Assembly (NCBI RefSeq): GCF_016906535.1
Contig: NC_057373.1
Coordinates: forward strand, 1,426,001 to 1,490,000
Source: Rhizoctonia solani
Lineage: Eukaryota; Basidiomycota; Agaricomycetes; Cantharellales; Ceratobasidiaceae
Length of the DNA stretch: 64,000 nucleotides
Reading direction: 5' to 3'
Shown: piece after piece, positions 10,683 through 22,939 of the stretch
Numbering within the stretch: position 1 is the first letter of the stretch
Layout of the letters: each line of letters begins with the position of its first letter
The notes under the pieces: model-generated
The model's input: only the letters and a program-made list of their open reading frames with translations
What the model was told of the DNA's origin: nothing
Database searches by the model: none
Program-made: the position numbers and the translations under genes

Positions 10683-13600
10683 ATGGCTGAGTCGACTGCC
10701 AACCACCGCTCACGATCCTCGTCCGAACTCTCACCTAGACCGTTGCTCCCACTGCGTGTAGTGCGATCCCGACTGGACTTGGGCGTGGCAGCGAGCAAGG
10801 GGAGAATGACCGAACTGGGACTCACGGGGGATACTATAGGAGGTATTGCCGAAGTTGATTCGCCGACTAGTGCCCAGTTTGTGGATGTGCAAGGCAACTT
10901 GAAAGACGAAGAGAACGGGGGAGAGGGTGGCGATATGGCAGGGCCGCTGTTGGACAAGGTGCCCGAGGTGCGGATTACGGAAACAAGCTCGCCATCGCCT
11001 CCACCGCCGCGGACATCGACGCAAACGGACCCACTCCCGCATTCCCATGCGTCATCGTCGAGAGCCTCACTGTTGCCCCCTGCGGCCGCAACAGGCTCGA
11101 CGCGGAGCCGACGAGCGACAATGGATGTGCGTGAATTGGATATATGGCCATTTTGTATTTTATTTCTATTTGCTGACGACGACGACAGGGCCGAGCGAAC
11201 CGCCTGTCTGGGTTTTTCTCCCAGCTGCTGACCACACGACGACCGGAACGCGAGCCTCCGATGCCACGCGAACGCTCCGTGTCTCCCCCGCCATCGCCTA
11301 TGCGTCCCACTCGCCCCGTGACACCGCCACCGCCCCTTGCACCCCCGACACTCTCAGAACTCGGTTTGCAACTGTCGATTATCACCTCTAACCTTACTAC
11401 CGCCCAGTATGCCATGGCCCCTACCAGCGGCACCTTTCTCGCGCCCCACTATCTTCTCCTCTGCCACGGCCAGGGCCTCGATGTCTTGCCGCTCAATGCT
11501 CCCCCTGCTCCCCAGCCGTATGCACTCGTGAGGCGAGTGTCGTTCAAGAGTGTGATCGTCATGGAAGAGCGGGGTGTGCTTGTTGCGATTGCTGGACGAC
11601 GAGACGGCGTGCGTGTGTATGCACTCGAAGAAGTGCGCCGTGCTGTCGAATGGCGCCTTGACCTCGAGCTCAAGCGCGAGGCCGAAGCTGCACGTCGCTC
11701 GCGGTCCAAAGGCACTCCCGGAGTCACCATTCCCGCCTCCAACTCGGCCCCATCTGCACTTCAGCCTTCGAAACCGACAGCCCCTCCCCCGAGCTACTCG
11801 GCCAGTGTCGACCAGACCCTTCGTCCGCTCATCACTCGCGTGTCTACCACCAATCTGGCAGCTATGGCAGCCGCGGCAAGCCCCAGGCACCGCGGAGGTT
11901 CTCTCTCCAGTATTGTCGGTCTTGCTCAAAACGGGACTCAAAAATCAGAGTGGGCAGAGCTTCAGGCGAGCGATGAAGAGGTCTTAGTTGCCGCTGGCCC
12001 CGAAGCCAGTGCTGCCCTGGACGAACGCACCTCGGCTGCGGCTCAGCAGCACCCACAGCAAGCAGCACCTGTTGCATCCGTTGCCTCTCCTCCACTTCAA
12101 ATTGGCGGCACATCAGCACGTCGCGCAACCGTGGGCGCCGAGAGTGCCACCACTCTATCCTCCATGCGCTCAGCCCTCGCTCATTCAAGATCCAATAGCC
12201 AACTCTTGCCCCGTGGTCCGACTACCGCTGAGACTGACGCCGAGCCCGAGGTCGGCATCGACTCGGTATCCATGGCCGAGATGTTACGCGAGAGCAGGAT
12301 GCCTCCTCCTCAAGTTCCGGCCAATACTACACAGCGACGGGCATCTGTCGTCATGCTTCAGAGCCAGACTCATCCTGTTTTCCAACCTGGCGAACTGGAT
12401 CCTGTGGGCGAAGACACCGACCCACCTCCGACACCGGGAGACGATGTCCGACCAAGACGATGGTCGTTTGTCGCCCCTTCGAGCTCCTCGTTACCTGAAC
12501 CTATCGCATCCCGGCCACCGGCGCATACCTCCATCCCAGCAAATACCACCGTATCACAACAGCAACAGCAGCCGATAGACGAGCCAATACTACCCCATCG
12601 CTCGCGCCTATACCCCTTCCGGCTGCGTCCTCCCAGTCAGCTATACCCCCTCCATCACCTCGACAAGGATCCCACCGCTCGACCCGGTCCCAGCCCTCAC
12701 CCAGCGTTCGCCCACCCACACCACCCGCACCCCGACGTCGCCTATTCCCCAAAATCCTCAGCGCGTTTGGGTCCAAAAAGCACCGCTCCAAGTCGCGCGA
12801 TCGGGCGGCCTCGGCCCATGCCGGGACCTCGAGCGGGGCAGGGCCATCAGGGAACGGCCATACCGAGGGTGCACCGCCCGAAGGGCCCGCTGCGGCACCC
12901 AAATTGGAGTACATCAAGCTGCCAGGAACCAAAGGTGCGATTATGATCAAGGCGGTCGAGACGCCCAAGAAAAGGTAAATCCCCTAGTGTCCCTTTTTGT
13001 TGGCATCGATCGAGCTGACTTGTGACTTGTGTTTGGGCAGTTTCCTAGCCATTTTGTGCGGCGAATCGGGCGAAAAGGTCGAATTGTTTGCGGGGACGTA
13101 TCGTACTGCGCTTGGACTCTCGCGCACGTTTATCTTGCCTGACTCGCCCAAGTCGTTGGAGCTGCAGCTCCAAGGCGATGATCTGGTCGAAGTCTTTCTC
13201 GTGTTTGCGCAAAACGTGTTTGGACTCGAGCCGGCGACCGTACGCGTGCGCGAAGTCCGAATCGGGAGAAACGAGCGACGGGCTATTCGGAGACGGGCGA
13301 GAGCCGCGAACGGGGGCAGTCGGACCATCGAACCCTCTGAGGCAGGGCAAGCGGGAGGAGGAGCAGCATCACGGGCAGCAGAAACAGTGATTACGACTAC
13401 TGTATCGGTTGGGGAAGATCATCAGCCCGCCTCTCCTGCGTCGCGACGAAGTACGTCCCTTGTTCGAAGGCGCCGTGAAGTCCAAGGACGAATCGTCACC
13501 GCCCCCGATGTTCCTGTTCCCATCCCACCGGTCCCGCCGGTCCCGCAGCCTACCGATCCGACGATGGCAGAAGAGCTCGCGGCACTATCGTCGATCCAGT

Positions 13601-15297
13601 CTGGGCCGTATACGACGTTCCAGCAGCTATCTTTGCGCCCCAATTTCCTCTCGCGGCCATCGCGGACGACTATATCATCCCGCCTACCTATCTTGATTTC
13701 TGCAAGTACAGGGAAACGTGGGAGCCCAACCTGCCCAGAGTGGAGGCTGCGCCCAGTCAGATGGAAGACGAGCCGGTGGTTGTCGTCGAAGGGTTGGAAG
13801 ACGATCCTGCACACGGGATACAGATTGACATTGAGCCCGAATCTGAGCATGAAGATGAACGTGGGGACGAACAGGCTATTATTGAGTCTTCGCCGATTCC
13901 GACTCCATCGCATACACCTCCTCCCCCTCCTGTACAACCTGCTCAAGTCCCTGCACCAGCAGTGGTAAAATGGTACTACCTGGATCCAAAGGGCGTAGTT
14001 CAAGGTCCGTCTCCTTTCCCTGTACTCCTATCCCTATCTAATGCATGTAATAAAACACCAGGCCCGTGGAAACCATCCATCATGCAAAACTGGCTCCGGG
14101 AAGGCTATCTCCCGCCCGAACTCCCAGTTCGACGAGCGGACGAGACCGAGTATACTCTGTTGAAGATTGAGAGCGAGCGTCGAGGATCCGGCCGAGCCGT
14201 TTAGACCCCGTCCGGTAGTTGTTCCACCCAGTCCAGTCGTGCCTCCTACGCCAACTGTGATACCTCCTACACCTGTGGATGAACCTGTAGTTGTCAAGCC
14301 CGAGCCAGTCAGAGCGTCCGGGTCCGAATTGACCGAGGTACCAGAAAAGGTAGAGAGTGGGGAAGAGAGTGGGACGCATATCCCAGCAGTTGAAAGGACA
14401 AGTACACCTGGTGCCAGCACGTCCTCTGTCGCAGAGCCAAGCGGGTCAAATACTCCTGTAGAAGCCAACGGGACGAACACTCCATCCAAAGCGAGCACAT
14501 CCCAAATCCCAGCTGAAGTTAATACGTCCAAACCCCCAACAGAATCAAGCCCGTCCCAAACCCCTGCGCAAACCCAACCCAGCTCGTCTACCTCGCAAAC
14601 AACATCCAAACCTAATCCACCCGACCCTTTCAAACCGACAAAAGCCCTGCTCAAACCCCTCTCTCTGCTCGCCCAACCACGACACTTTGGGCCTCCGGCG
14701 CTGTTCTACTGTTCTCGTGGCGGACACAGCACAACGATCGTCGACGCTCGCGGTCGACCGGTGCTCAAGGGCCGGATCCACTGGTCGTCCAACGACGCGA
14801 TGGGGGACACGCAGCGCATCGAGGCGTTCGATGTGGGTGATCGAGCCGTGTTTGTTGCGCTTCGACAGGGAGGGATCGAGGCGCTGGACGTGGGCGAGGC
14901 GCTGTTGGAGCCCGGGGATGAGTCCAGGACTGCGGTTCCGGCGTACCGTGTAGCTGTGTCGGGCGGGACGAGTCGGCGTGCCCCGTGGGTTTGGAAACTG
15001 GGCACCTCGGTTTCTGCTCTTGGGAATTCTGCGGTCGACACTCCTCAGCCTAGCGCTGCGACTGGGAATGGGAATGCAAGCGGTCATGGGAATGGGAATG
15101 GAAAGCGTCGTGCGGGCGGAGGAAAGCGACACGCCGAGTCAAACGACGATAGCAACCCATTCTCAGACAGTCCGTTCGCGTTCTTGTCTGACGAAGGTGT
15201 AATTTTCCTTGCGCGCCAGGGAGACAGTGTATACATGTGTGAACGAAACGCGGGCAAGTTTAGGCTATTAAAGTTGTCCAAAGCGCCGAGTGTATAA
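10683..15297 (+). CDS. Large CNH-domain protein with an embedded GYF domain (three or four apparent frame breaks)
   Basis: Residues read MAESTANHRSRSSSEL onward; a 60-nt-class intron near 11126-11188 joins GRANRLSGFFSQLL. The N-terminal CNH-like portion includes FLAPHYLLLCHGQGLDVLPL and VSFKSVIVMEERGVLVAIAG, followed by a long low-complexity linker. Further CNH-type sequence is at 13040-13270 (FLAILCGESGEKVELFAGTY, SLELQLQGDDLVEVFLVF, GLEPATVRVREVRIGR). A GYF domain follows at about 13965-14160 (WYYLDPKGVVQGPW, MQNWLREGYLPPELPVRR), with an intron at about 14006-14061. The last part (FYCSRGGHSTTIVDARGRPV to KLSKAPSV) looks like propeller repeats again. CNH domains bind small GTPases and GYF domains bind proline-rich peptides. 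The frame changes at the CCCC of 12593-12596, near 13632, and near 14166; introns 13451-13548 and 14149-14203 could formally replace the last two. Treated as one gene; exact structure is unsure. Confidence 0.6.
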
Positions 15298-15636
15298 TTC
15301 TACTACAAATACTTTCTTTTTCTCACTCTCTCAGTCCGTCTTGCTTATTCGGCCCAGCCCCTCTTTTATTCTTCCTGTGTCTTTTTATAGGGTTAAACAC
15401 GTATCCTTGACCCTTGTGTACATTCCCAATGCTATGCCCCATGATCACGATGTGTACAAGTTTTCTTTCGTCTCTTTGCATTTTCTCTCTTGAGTTGGTT
15501 AATTCACTTGCTTATTCACTGCTACCGTTCTTTCTTTTGTCTCTCTTTTTTTTTACGCTTGTCAGCATGGAGCTATATTCAATCGATAGATGAATGACAT
15601 TGCAGGTGGGTTCTATGTACTTCATATCGGGTTCGT
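15298..15636. other. Convergent 3' region
   Basis: About 340 bases between the ends of two converging genes. It is T-rich on the plus strand with several CTTTCTTTT tracts and no open frame worth calling. Confidence 0.5.
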
Positions 15637-18401
15637 CTAGAGTTTGGAGACTCGGCCACGGAGGACATTCTATGGGGTAGTTAGTTCAGCTTTGCGAATA
15701 TATAAAATAGAGTACCTTTAGAATTTTGCCAGTCCTGGTCCACGTCATGAGCCAAACGTCTACACTATAATTTGATTCGACTCACGAGGTCTTGGGCAGC
15801 TCTGGGACAACCTCGACCCATTCAGGACATGCAAACCCAGGCAAACGCTTCTTCGCATGGTTCTTCATATCGGCCTCGAACTCGGCGTGTTTGCCTTTCC
15901 ACTTTCCAGCCTTGTGACTGTGCAGGATTACATAGGCCATTGCGCGTTCACCCCATTTTGGATGGTTTCGGGCGATCACGGCTACCTCGAGTACGTCGGG
16001 GTGGGTTGAGAGCTCTGGCTAGGGCGTTAGATAGCGTCGGCGAGGGCAAAAGAGTTTGTACCTTGTTCGATAGCTAGGGAAGATGCATTCTATGATAACG
16101 TCAGTAGGATTTGCATTGTTGGGTGGATGCTTACTTCTCCTCCACTAATGGTTTAATGTCTCAGATTCAGTACGCATATAGCCAGTGAACTTGCACACAC
16201 CTGATGATGATGTCCTTGCTTCTGTCAGTGATGCCTATTGTACCATCTGGATGCCTCACTGCAAGATCTCCAGACCAAAAATGACCACCTTTGAACGCTT
16301 TCTTCGTGGCCTCGGGGTCTTGGAAATACTGGTACAGAAGATCAGTGGGCTGGACCACGCTGGTAGCCCTTGTTCGCACCTCTTTCATTACGATATTCCC
16401 ACGAACAACAATTTCACCAACAGTTTTACCATCCGCGGGAACGTCTCTAAGGTTCTCTTCCGAGTCGGTGTATACCACGCGTGCCTCATCTGCGGTGGCA
16501 AAGGCTTGTCCCTGGCGTGCCATGAATTTGGCCCGCTCATCCAAACTTAACCGCGCCCATTCGGGCTGGGGGTGGTTGCGAGTAAAAGGACCGTACGTCT
16601 ACAAACCTATCTTAGCGCCAGGCCCCGCATATAAGCTCCAACCTGCCTCGCTACAGGAACGTTGAGTGCGTGTCTGTATGGTACAAATAAGCGACTTACG
16701 TGAGTCCATATACGTGTGTAACATGAATGTTCTTCTTCTCGAGTTCCCCGATCAAGTGGGCCGTTGGTGCAGATCCAGCAATGATTGCGTGAACTTGGTG
16801 CTCGAGCCGTTGTGCTTCAGGGGCATTAACTATCCCGATCTATACGCAAAAAATGAATACTGGGCCGTGGAGCATCTGCCGGTGCCTTTCTGCATACCTG
16901 TACAGTTGGGGCGCCACAATAATGGGTCACTCTAGATTCCGTAAAGTGCCTCCAAACGATCGAATTTACCACCGCGCGGATCGTAACCTTGATCGCACTT
17001 ATTAGTTGAATCACATAAAATATACGCGCACGCTGCGTATTCACCTGGGTTGCAAAGGCAAACACGTTTGCCCAGGGGTATGTCCAGCCACACGCGTGGA
17101 ACATGGGGAGAATCCTACAAGTAGGTATTAGTGCTTCCTTTTCAAACAAGCAATCAAGAGTATACAATTTACCAAAGATAGGTCGAGTCACGCGTGATCC
17201 TAAAAATTGCGTCAGGTTACTCATGATTGTTTTTGAATAGGACATACCGGGCTTCATATGCATTTGCAATGGCAGCGAGGTAGGAGCCTGTGGACTAAGT
17301 GAGTACAGTGGTGGAAGCAGTAAACATATGTTCTGCACCTCTGAATGTAGAAACCACGCCCTTTGGCTAGTTGAAATTATGAATTAGTTGTATTATCCAG
17401 TATTCCTGTAACTCACTCGTCCAGTAGTTCCCGAACTTGGTAGAGAAAGTCAGACTTGCGTAGCGAGTATCATCACCTAGCCACTTACGTATAACATAAA
17501 CTGGCATTTGCATTCTCATCAGGCTCCATTTCAAGGCCCGCCCATCCCTCCTCGCCGCTTAATTTACGACCTTGAGCTGAAAGGATATTAGCCATGCCGA
17601 AGCCGAATAGTCATAGTCAACCCTTACTAAGGTAATCTTCATAAGGGTCTCCGGCTCGACCCGTGTCTTTGCATACAACGTATGGGATCTTTTTCCTTCA
17701 ACAAATTTTGTGTATTCATAGTCTACGAGAACGAGTTTAGCACCACTATGCTCTAGGATGTAGTCAACCTCCGGAATGGTCAGGCGTGTGCTGAATGAGT
17801 GATTAAATTCCGATAAATCCGGGACCAATATCACACTTACTTGATTGGCGTGATCACAGCCCTTGCTGCAAGGACCCCAAAGTGTGCATCTGATGGGAAT
17901 GTTTAGTCACAGAAAGGCGAGTCCGCGTAAAATGCAGTACCTGCTATCATGGAACTATGCGGAGGTCAAGGATCCATCATGACAACATGGCAAAAAAAAA
18001 ATGCCAACCTACCAGTTGGGTGCTATGACTGCGACTCTGTCTCCAGGTTTAATCCCATGGACTCGTTTCAGCGCATATGCAAGGTTTTGAACTCGCTGAG
18101 CCCTTGGAAGGGTTAGACAAAGAATAGCCTGGAGGGGAACTAACATCTCCTACCATACTGCGAAGCTATATGCGACTGGTTGGGGACCGTCTGGCGATGA
18201 AAGAGCGAGTTTATTCGGATATATCAAAGCCGCACGAAGGAGAAACGACACTGGGTTCTACAAGAATTTATGCTCAAGACAATATCGACAGCCTAAGTAC
18301 TGAACATACCAGAGGGTAATGTTGACAGGGAGTTTGCTGGAGTACTTCAACCTTAGTACCGCATTTGGCGGGGGTGTACTTGCTGGGGTCGGGGTGAACA
18401 T
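15637..18401 (-). CDS. AMP-dependent acyl-CoA synthetase, peroxisomal (ends in SKL)
   Basis: ATP-dependent CoA ligase of the ANL superfamily, probably for medium- or long-chain fatty acids. The gene is cut by at least twelve introns. In order it shows LALSSPDGPQPVAYSF, GIKPGDRVAVIAPN, LTIPEVDYILEHSGAKLVLVDYEY, the P-loop-like SGTTGRPKG segment (split by an intron near 17417), LPMFHACGWTYPW, the HAIIAGSAPTAHLI stretch, the MARQGQAFATADEARVVYTD region typical of this family, and SGDLAVRHPDGTIGITDRSKDIII. The C-terminal domain has LEVAVIARNHPKWGERAMAYV and PKTSTGKI. The last residues are GRVSKL: a canonical PTS1 tripeptide, so the enzyme should be peroxisomal. The frame breaks at TTTTT 17690-17694 (AAAAA on the coding strand); one more base rejoins EYTKFVEG to IPYVVCKDTGRAGDPYEDYL. 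Start at 18401 is inferred. Confidence 0.88.
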
Positions 18402-18987
18402 CTCTTCCTATGGTGGACGCACCGGTTCTCGGACCTCGACTGGTTGCGGGGTCAGGGGATTTACATTTATTTACAGCGCTATGTCATAGTTAAGCGCCGA
18501 GTGACCCTAATAAAATGGAATCTCCTAATTTAAGAAGCCAAAGCATTCATTTCTGATCTTCAGGTCCGATCCCAGGAAGATACATAACAACCAACAAGCG
18601 TTCCCATAGAAATGACCCACCAGTCTCGTACAACTTATATGTCCCAGAAAAACTGTTTCAATGTCAGAATCTTGCTCTTGAAGCTCTCCTGGGCCCAACT
18701 TCACATTCCTTTCACTCGACCAGCTGCTCTCCTCGCAATATTTGCTATCAGCTTTAAGACTCTTTGCATTTTATTTAAGTATTGTAGGTGGATACGACGG
18801 CTACAGGGAAGCCAAGCCTTGTCTCGTCATTTCATAGTCGCACCATTTTCCCAGTCTTTTGACGTTGTTTGGTTCGTACAAAGCATATTGGGCACATAAG
18901 TGTTTTGCTCTCACCCGCTTCTTGCGTCGCGAGCTAATTTGGTTGCAGGCCAGCCTTTCGATGCTATTCTACTTGCAATATCAGCGC
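18402..18987. other. Divergent region before the GPI-anchored protein
   Basis: About 0.6 kb between the acyl-CoA synthetase start (18401) and the surface-protein start (18988). Open frames exist in 18612-18960 but have no family features, and part is probably 5' leader. No promoter element stands out. Confidence 0.45.
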
Positions 18988-20053
18988 ATGTCCCCTTGGA
19001 TTATAACCGCTTACATATTTTGGAACAACTTGGCGCTGGTATCTACCCAACTTGTTAACGGCCAATTTTACACACCAGGGCTTGCGATATCAAATGCGCC
19101 TGCTCCCGGCAGGTGAGCCAATTGTTGATAATGTATAATACCCAATGACCGATGCCAACCTAAATCACAGTCAGTATTCTGCCGGAGGTGCCATAGGGGT
19201 TTCGGTCGATGTAAGTGGTAATGGGAGGCTCCCTATCTCAGCATCATTTCCGGGGTCAACACTCCCAACTGCATTTATATCGTTGAATATATTCCTCATC
19301 TCTTCTCAAACCAACACCAATGTTACGGTAACCAGCGGAACGCAGTTTTTGGAAGGCGAGCCAGGAAGTACCGTCAAACATCTCAATTTTGCGATACCAA
19401 GCTGCCTGAAGACCGGTGACTATAATGTACGCGTATAATAAGATGTACTTCTTCCCTTATACGTCATGCTGACCTACTTTGGTAGTATACTTATTACGAG
19501 GTCTCGCGTGTTAACGGAGAAACCTTCTTTTCGATTACTCCTATCCCTATATTTATACTCAACAGCCAGCAGGACGACAAAGCGTGCGATGGGTCCACGG
19601 AGCCTGAAGTCCAACCGCAAGCATCCTCGCCTCCTCCGGAACAACCTTTTCTCGGGGCAGGATTTTCGCTCACCACTGGTTTTTCTCAAGTAAATGCACC
19701 GACAAACACGTTGCCGGGGACCCAGAATACCGTCACTGTCACTTTGACTAAAACGGTAGTTTCAGAGATATCCACCTCGATTACCCAGACCCAAACATTG
19801 ACTCTTGCCGATGGAAGTCTGAGCACTGTCACAACGTAGGTGTACCTCATTTTAATGTTGTAGCTTTTTTTACATCGTACCTTATCGTAGGGCCATTCCT
19901 ACCTTATTGCCGACCATGGTTACTACTGTCTTTACCACACCATCACTGAGCTCCTTCGTTCCGATTAACTCCAGCTCTCGGATTCTTTCAAACCCACTCT
20001 TCTTGACTCTCTTCACAGGATGCGTCTGTTTTGCGTTGATCCAGGGCATTTAA
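18988..20053 (+). CDS. Secreted GPI-anchored Ser/Thr-rich surface protein
   Basis: The first exon encodes a hydrophobic N-terminus (MSPWIITAYIFWNNLALVST) expected to be a signal peptide. A GTGAGC...CACAG intron joins QYSAGGAIGVSVDVSG. A compact beta-rich domain follows, with LFLEGEPGSTVKHL-like and GDYNYTYYEVSRVNGETFF segments (joined by an intron at 19429-19486), then ITPIPIFILNSQQDDKAC. After it comes a Ser/Thr-rich stalk (TVTVTLTKTVVSEISTSITQ) and a C-terminal hydrophobic tail PLFLTLFTGCVCFALIQGI preceded by SSSRILSN, consistent with a GPI attachment site. Such proteins are common on agaricomycete cell surfaces; I do not assign a function. An in-frame upstream ATG at 18961 is an alternative start. 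Confidence 0.7.
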
Positions 20054-20777
20054 GAATGCATCCAACTAAATTAGCCCAGCCTCCGTGTAATTATCCTATT
20101 TCGAACTTACGATAAGAGAGTGCATGATACAAGTCCAATTACTACATCCATTCGGAGGGTTTACCAAAAGAAAATGTACGCGGCTACTTGATCGGTACAG
20201 TCGATTACAGCTCGGTGCTATTTGAACGCAGCTGATCCACGATCTGCAGCCATGTAATACTTGAATAGACGCTGAGTAGTTTTGGCGCTACAGTGACAGC
20301 GTGCTTTCAGGAACAAGGACTAATCGCATGTTCGTATCCGTTTAAAGGAAAGCGGCTGTTTGGTTGGTTTCTTTTGGGCTTGCTCTTCACAAGTCATATC
20401 GATACAAGTATTCAAATCGACCCCAACCTAACCTCAATCAATGGTTGCTTTCAATTGATTTCAACCATATCAGGCCACAGGTACATCCAAGAACACTGGC
20501 GCGCGTTGGTCGAGCACCGCATTAGGAGTGTAACAACTTTGTTGATGGATGCGTTACTATATGCTATACCCTGTGACTCAGATCCGGTGAACTCTCCGGC
20601 GGAGGGTGCATAACCCGCATAGCCCATGGGCAGACTCCCGAGTAAAGTTGACACCACTTGCCAACGTTACTTTCGTTCAGTTGATCCTTTCCTAGATAGG
20701 AGCATCTACAATGATATAAAATGCGTGATTTCGACTGTAATATTGCACCACCATCCCCTCTTCTATCTTGACCTTCC
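20054..20777. other. Intergenic region, nothing recognised
   Basis: About 0.7 kb between the GPI-anchored gene and the first membrane-protein paralogue. I see only short, patternless open frames, and a weakly AT-rich stretch before 20778. Confidence 0.5.
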
Positions 20778-22091
20778 ATGGCGTCCGAGTCGGAATCAAA
20801 GCGGGTCTCTTTGGCAATTTCAGACACTAATCCCCCTGAAGAGTTCGAGCAAGGAAGCGGGCGTGCAACTCGTGCCAGGTGGGTTGTTCGATTTCAGGTT
20901 AGCATTTATAAAATAGAGATATTAATCTCACTTCAAAGGACTCGATTGGTCGTCGAAGGATTATCTAACATTGCAATAATAGTGAAATTTCATGAGATTC
21001 CCTATCTATACTATTTCTTATTGCACGGTTTAGGCTATTTTCGCTGCTGGCATTCAAGCCCAGCTCTTATCAGTAACAAATACGGAGGATGCTGGACCGG
21101 TAGCAATCGCCACCAATGCAGCTTTCTTCGGGGGGCTCATCTTCTCAGCATTCACTGCTGTATTGGCCACACGTAAGAAACCACACCAATCACAGTCAGT
21201 TGTACTCACTTCGCGTTACTAGTGTCCGCCAGGTGGTTTTCCATACTAAGAGAAGATGATGCGGACTATTTGTCTAGTCGATGGCTTGCTCAAGACAGCA
21301 AACGGGAGGATGATAATCTTCTAAAGGATTATCTTGATTATCAACTTCGTTCATTGGGAAAAATTCGAGACCAGGGTTTGTATTTCTTATCTTCCCGTGG
21401 TTCGTTGTTAAAAGTTGGAACAACTTTAGCTGAGTCAAATAATCGGCGAAATTCTCGGGTTGTTGTAATACAATTCGATCGCGAGGTTGTTCAAGTTCAG
21501 TCTGACGAACCGCAAGCCCAGTCTAGAGAACCACAGACCCAGTCTACTGGAACACAACGTAAGACATATTCATGCGATCAATTATTAAACACAGTTCTGA
21601 TGAAGCTTAATCACCTCACCTCAATAATCATTAGGTTTCAATCCGATTGTTTTCGATGCCGAATGTATCCTTCGGTTACTGAGAAAAGAAAGAGGGTATG
21701 ATGTCGAAAACGGTATGCATCAACAAAGTCAGGTAGAGAGTATTGCTGATCCGGTATCTCGGCCTCGAAAAGGAAGCGAGAGCCCGCCAGAAATGCCCAA
21801 ATCTACACACAGAGAGAAGATTTTGAGTTATGTACTGCTGAGCCCACTCATGGTTGGCATCCCCTCCTTTGCTTTATTCACGACCGGTATCTTGCTCCTC
21901 GCATGGGATAAACAACATTTAGCGGTAAGTAAATGTCACCCATCATATGTTCTATATTGACCGTTCCTCAGGTTGCCATATTCGCATCGGTTACGGTGTT
22001 GATCTGCATAATACCGATATTTGGTTTCTTTGTCAGGCACCGGCACAAACATGTCATTAGCCATATTTACTTGAGAAGACCTTCATACTGA
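20778..22091 (+). CDS. Unrecognised membrane protein, tandem family copy 1 (most intact)
   Basis: Starts MASESESKRVSLAISDTN. Exons are joined by introns near 20879-20937, 20982-21030, 21175-21229 and several later ones. Features in order: a basic segment ending GRATRARTRLVVEGLSN, a first hydrophobic stretch (IFAAGIQAQLLSV), a second (ATNAAFFGGLIFSAFTAVLA), the motif RWFSILREDDADYLSSRWL, a long variable hydrophilic loop with a short repeat (QSDEPQAQSREPQTQS), the segment FNPIVFDAECILRLLRKERG, then two C-terminal membrane helices (LLSPLMVGIPSFALFTTGI, VAIFASVTVLICIIPIFG) and a basic tail RHRHKHVISHIYLRRPSY. Topology is probably four helices with both ends cytosolic. I do not know a name for this family. 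Copies 2 and 3 follow in the same direction. Confidence 0.65.
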
Positions 22092-22939
22092 TATGTTTGT
22101 CGGGTTCGGTATTTGAATCTACACATGCTTTTCTCCTACTCTGTGGAAATTCAGCATATGGTGTTGGGAGGTTGTTGATAGTATTAGCACTGTGACTCTA
22201 GGTTTACGAACTAAGGGACATTCCAGATTTATGCGTTCAGGAAATTGCTTGTCTTTGCCCGTACGAGACGTCTTTGATTTCACTCAATGTGAGACTATGA
22301 ATCAAACTGAGATACCTAAACCTAGGCAGAGATTGCGGCGGCCCACCATGAACCCAGAAGGTGCCAATTCTGCCGAACGTCTGTACCCTGGGGGGTGTTG
22401 TGTGGAGATATTTAACTACTTGCGTCTAGCGATAGCGTGCGCATGTGCGAAATGAAGGAAATCGGGTACACTTGTATTCCGATTCAATCAATTCGTAGTT
22501 TGCTGTTACTGGGCTCGGTGCTCGCAATACACCAACTGATTAATTTGAAATTCAAAGAAGTCCCAATGATAGAACAGCAATGATTGACATGCATCAATAA
22601 CTTCGCGATGCATTGATTACAACAACGGATGACAATGATAAGAAATTCATATGCGTGTTTTTGCCGAAGCACGGAGCTTTCGTGGTTAACTCCCCGCCGC
22701 CTCATTTTGCTGTCAAGGCTATTAGGGGGCAGCTACGACATTCCGTAAGAGCTTGCCGTGAACCCCTCGTTCCCCTGCTCTCCAATAACACGCGCCCTTG
22801 TTCACTTGCTACTTATGTGATTGCCTTGCGGATAGAATGATCTTACGGCAGAAAGAATAAAAGCGCTCACAAGCTATAAAATGTGGTGTGATATGGCATA
22901 CTGACACCACCCCTCTCTCACCCACACCAATACCATATC
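22092..22939. other. Intergenic region between membrane-protein copies 1 and 2
   Basis: About 0.85 kb. No convincing gene; open frames of up to 90 codons lack signals or motifs. The stretch just before 22940 ends with an AC/CT-rich leader like that before copy 1. Confidence 0.45.

Noticed and set aside
13451..13548. 98-nt intron that would explain a frame change in the CNH/GYF gene
   Set aside because: Splice sites exist, but it would delete a natural Pro-rich and AEELAALSS stretch; a one-base homopolymer loss near 13632 explains the data better. Not excluded.
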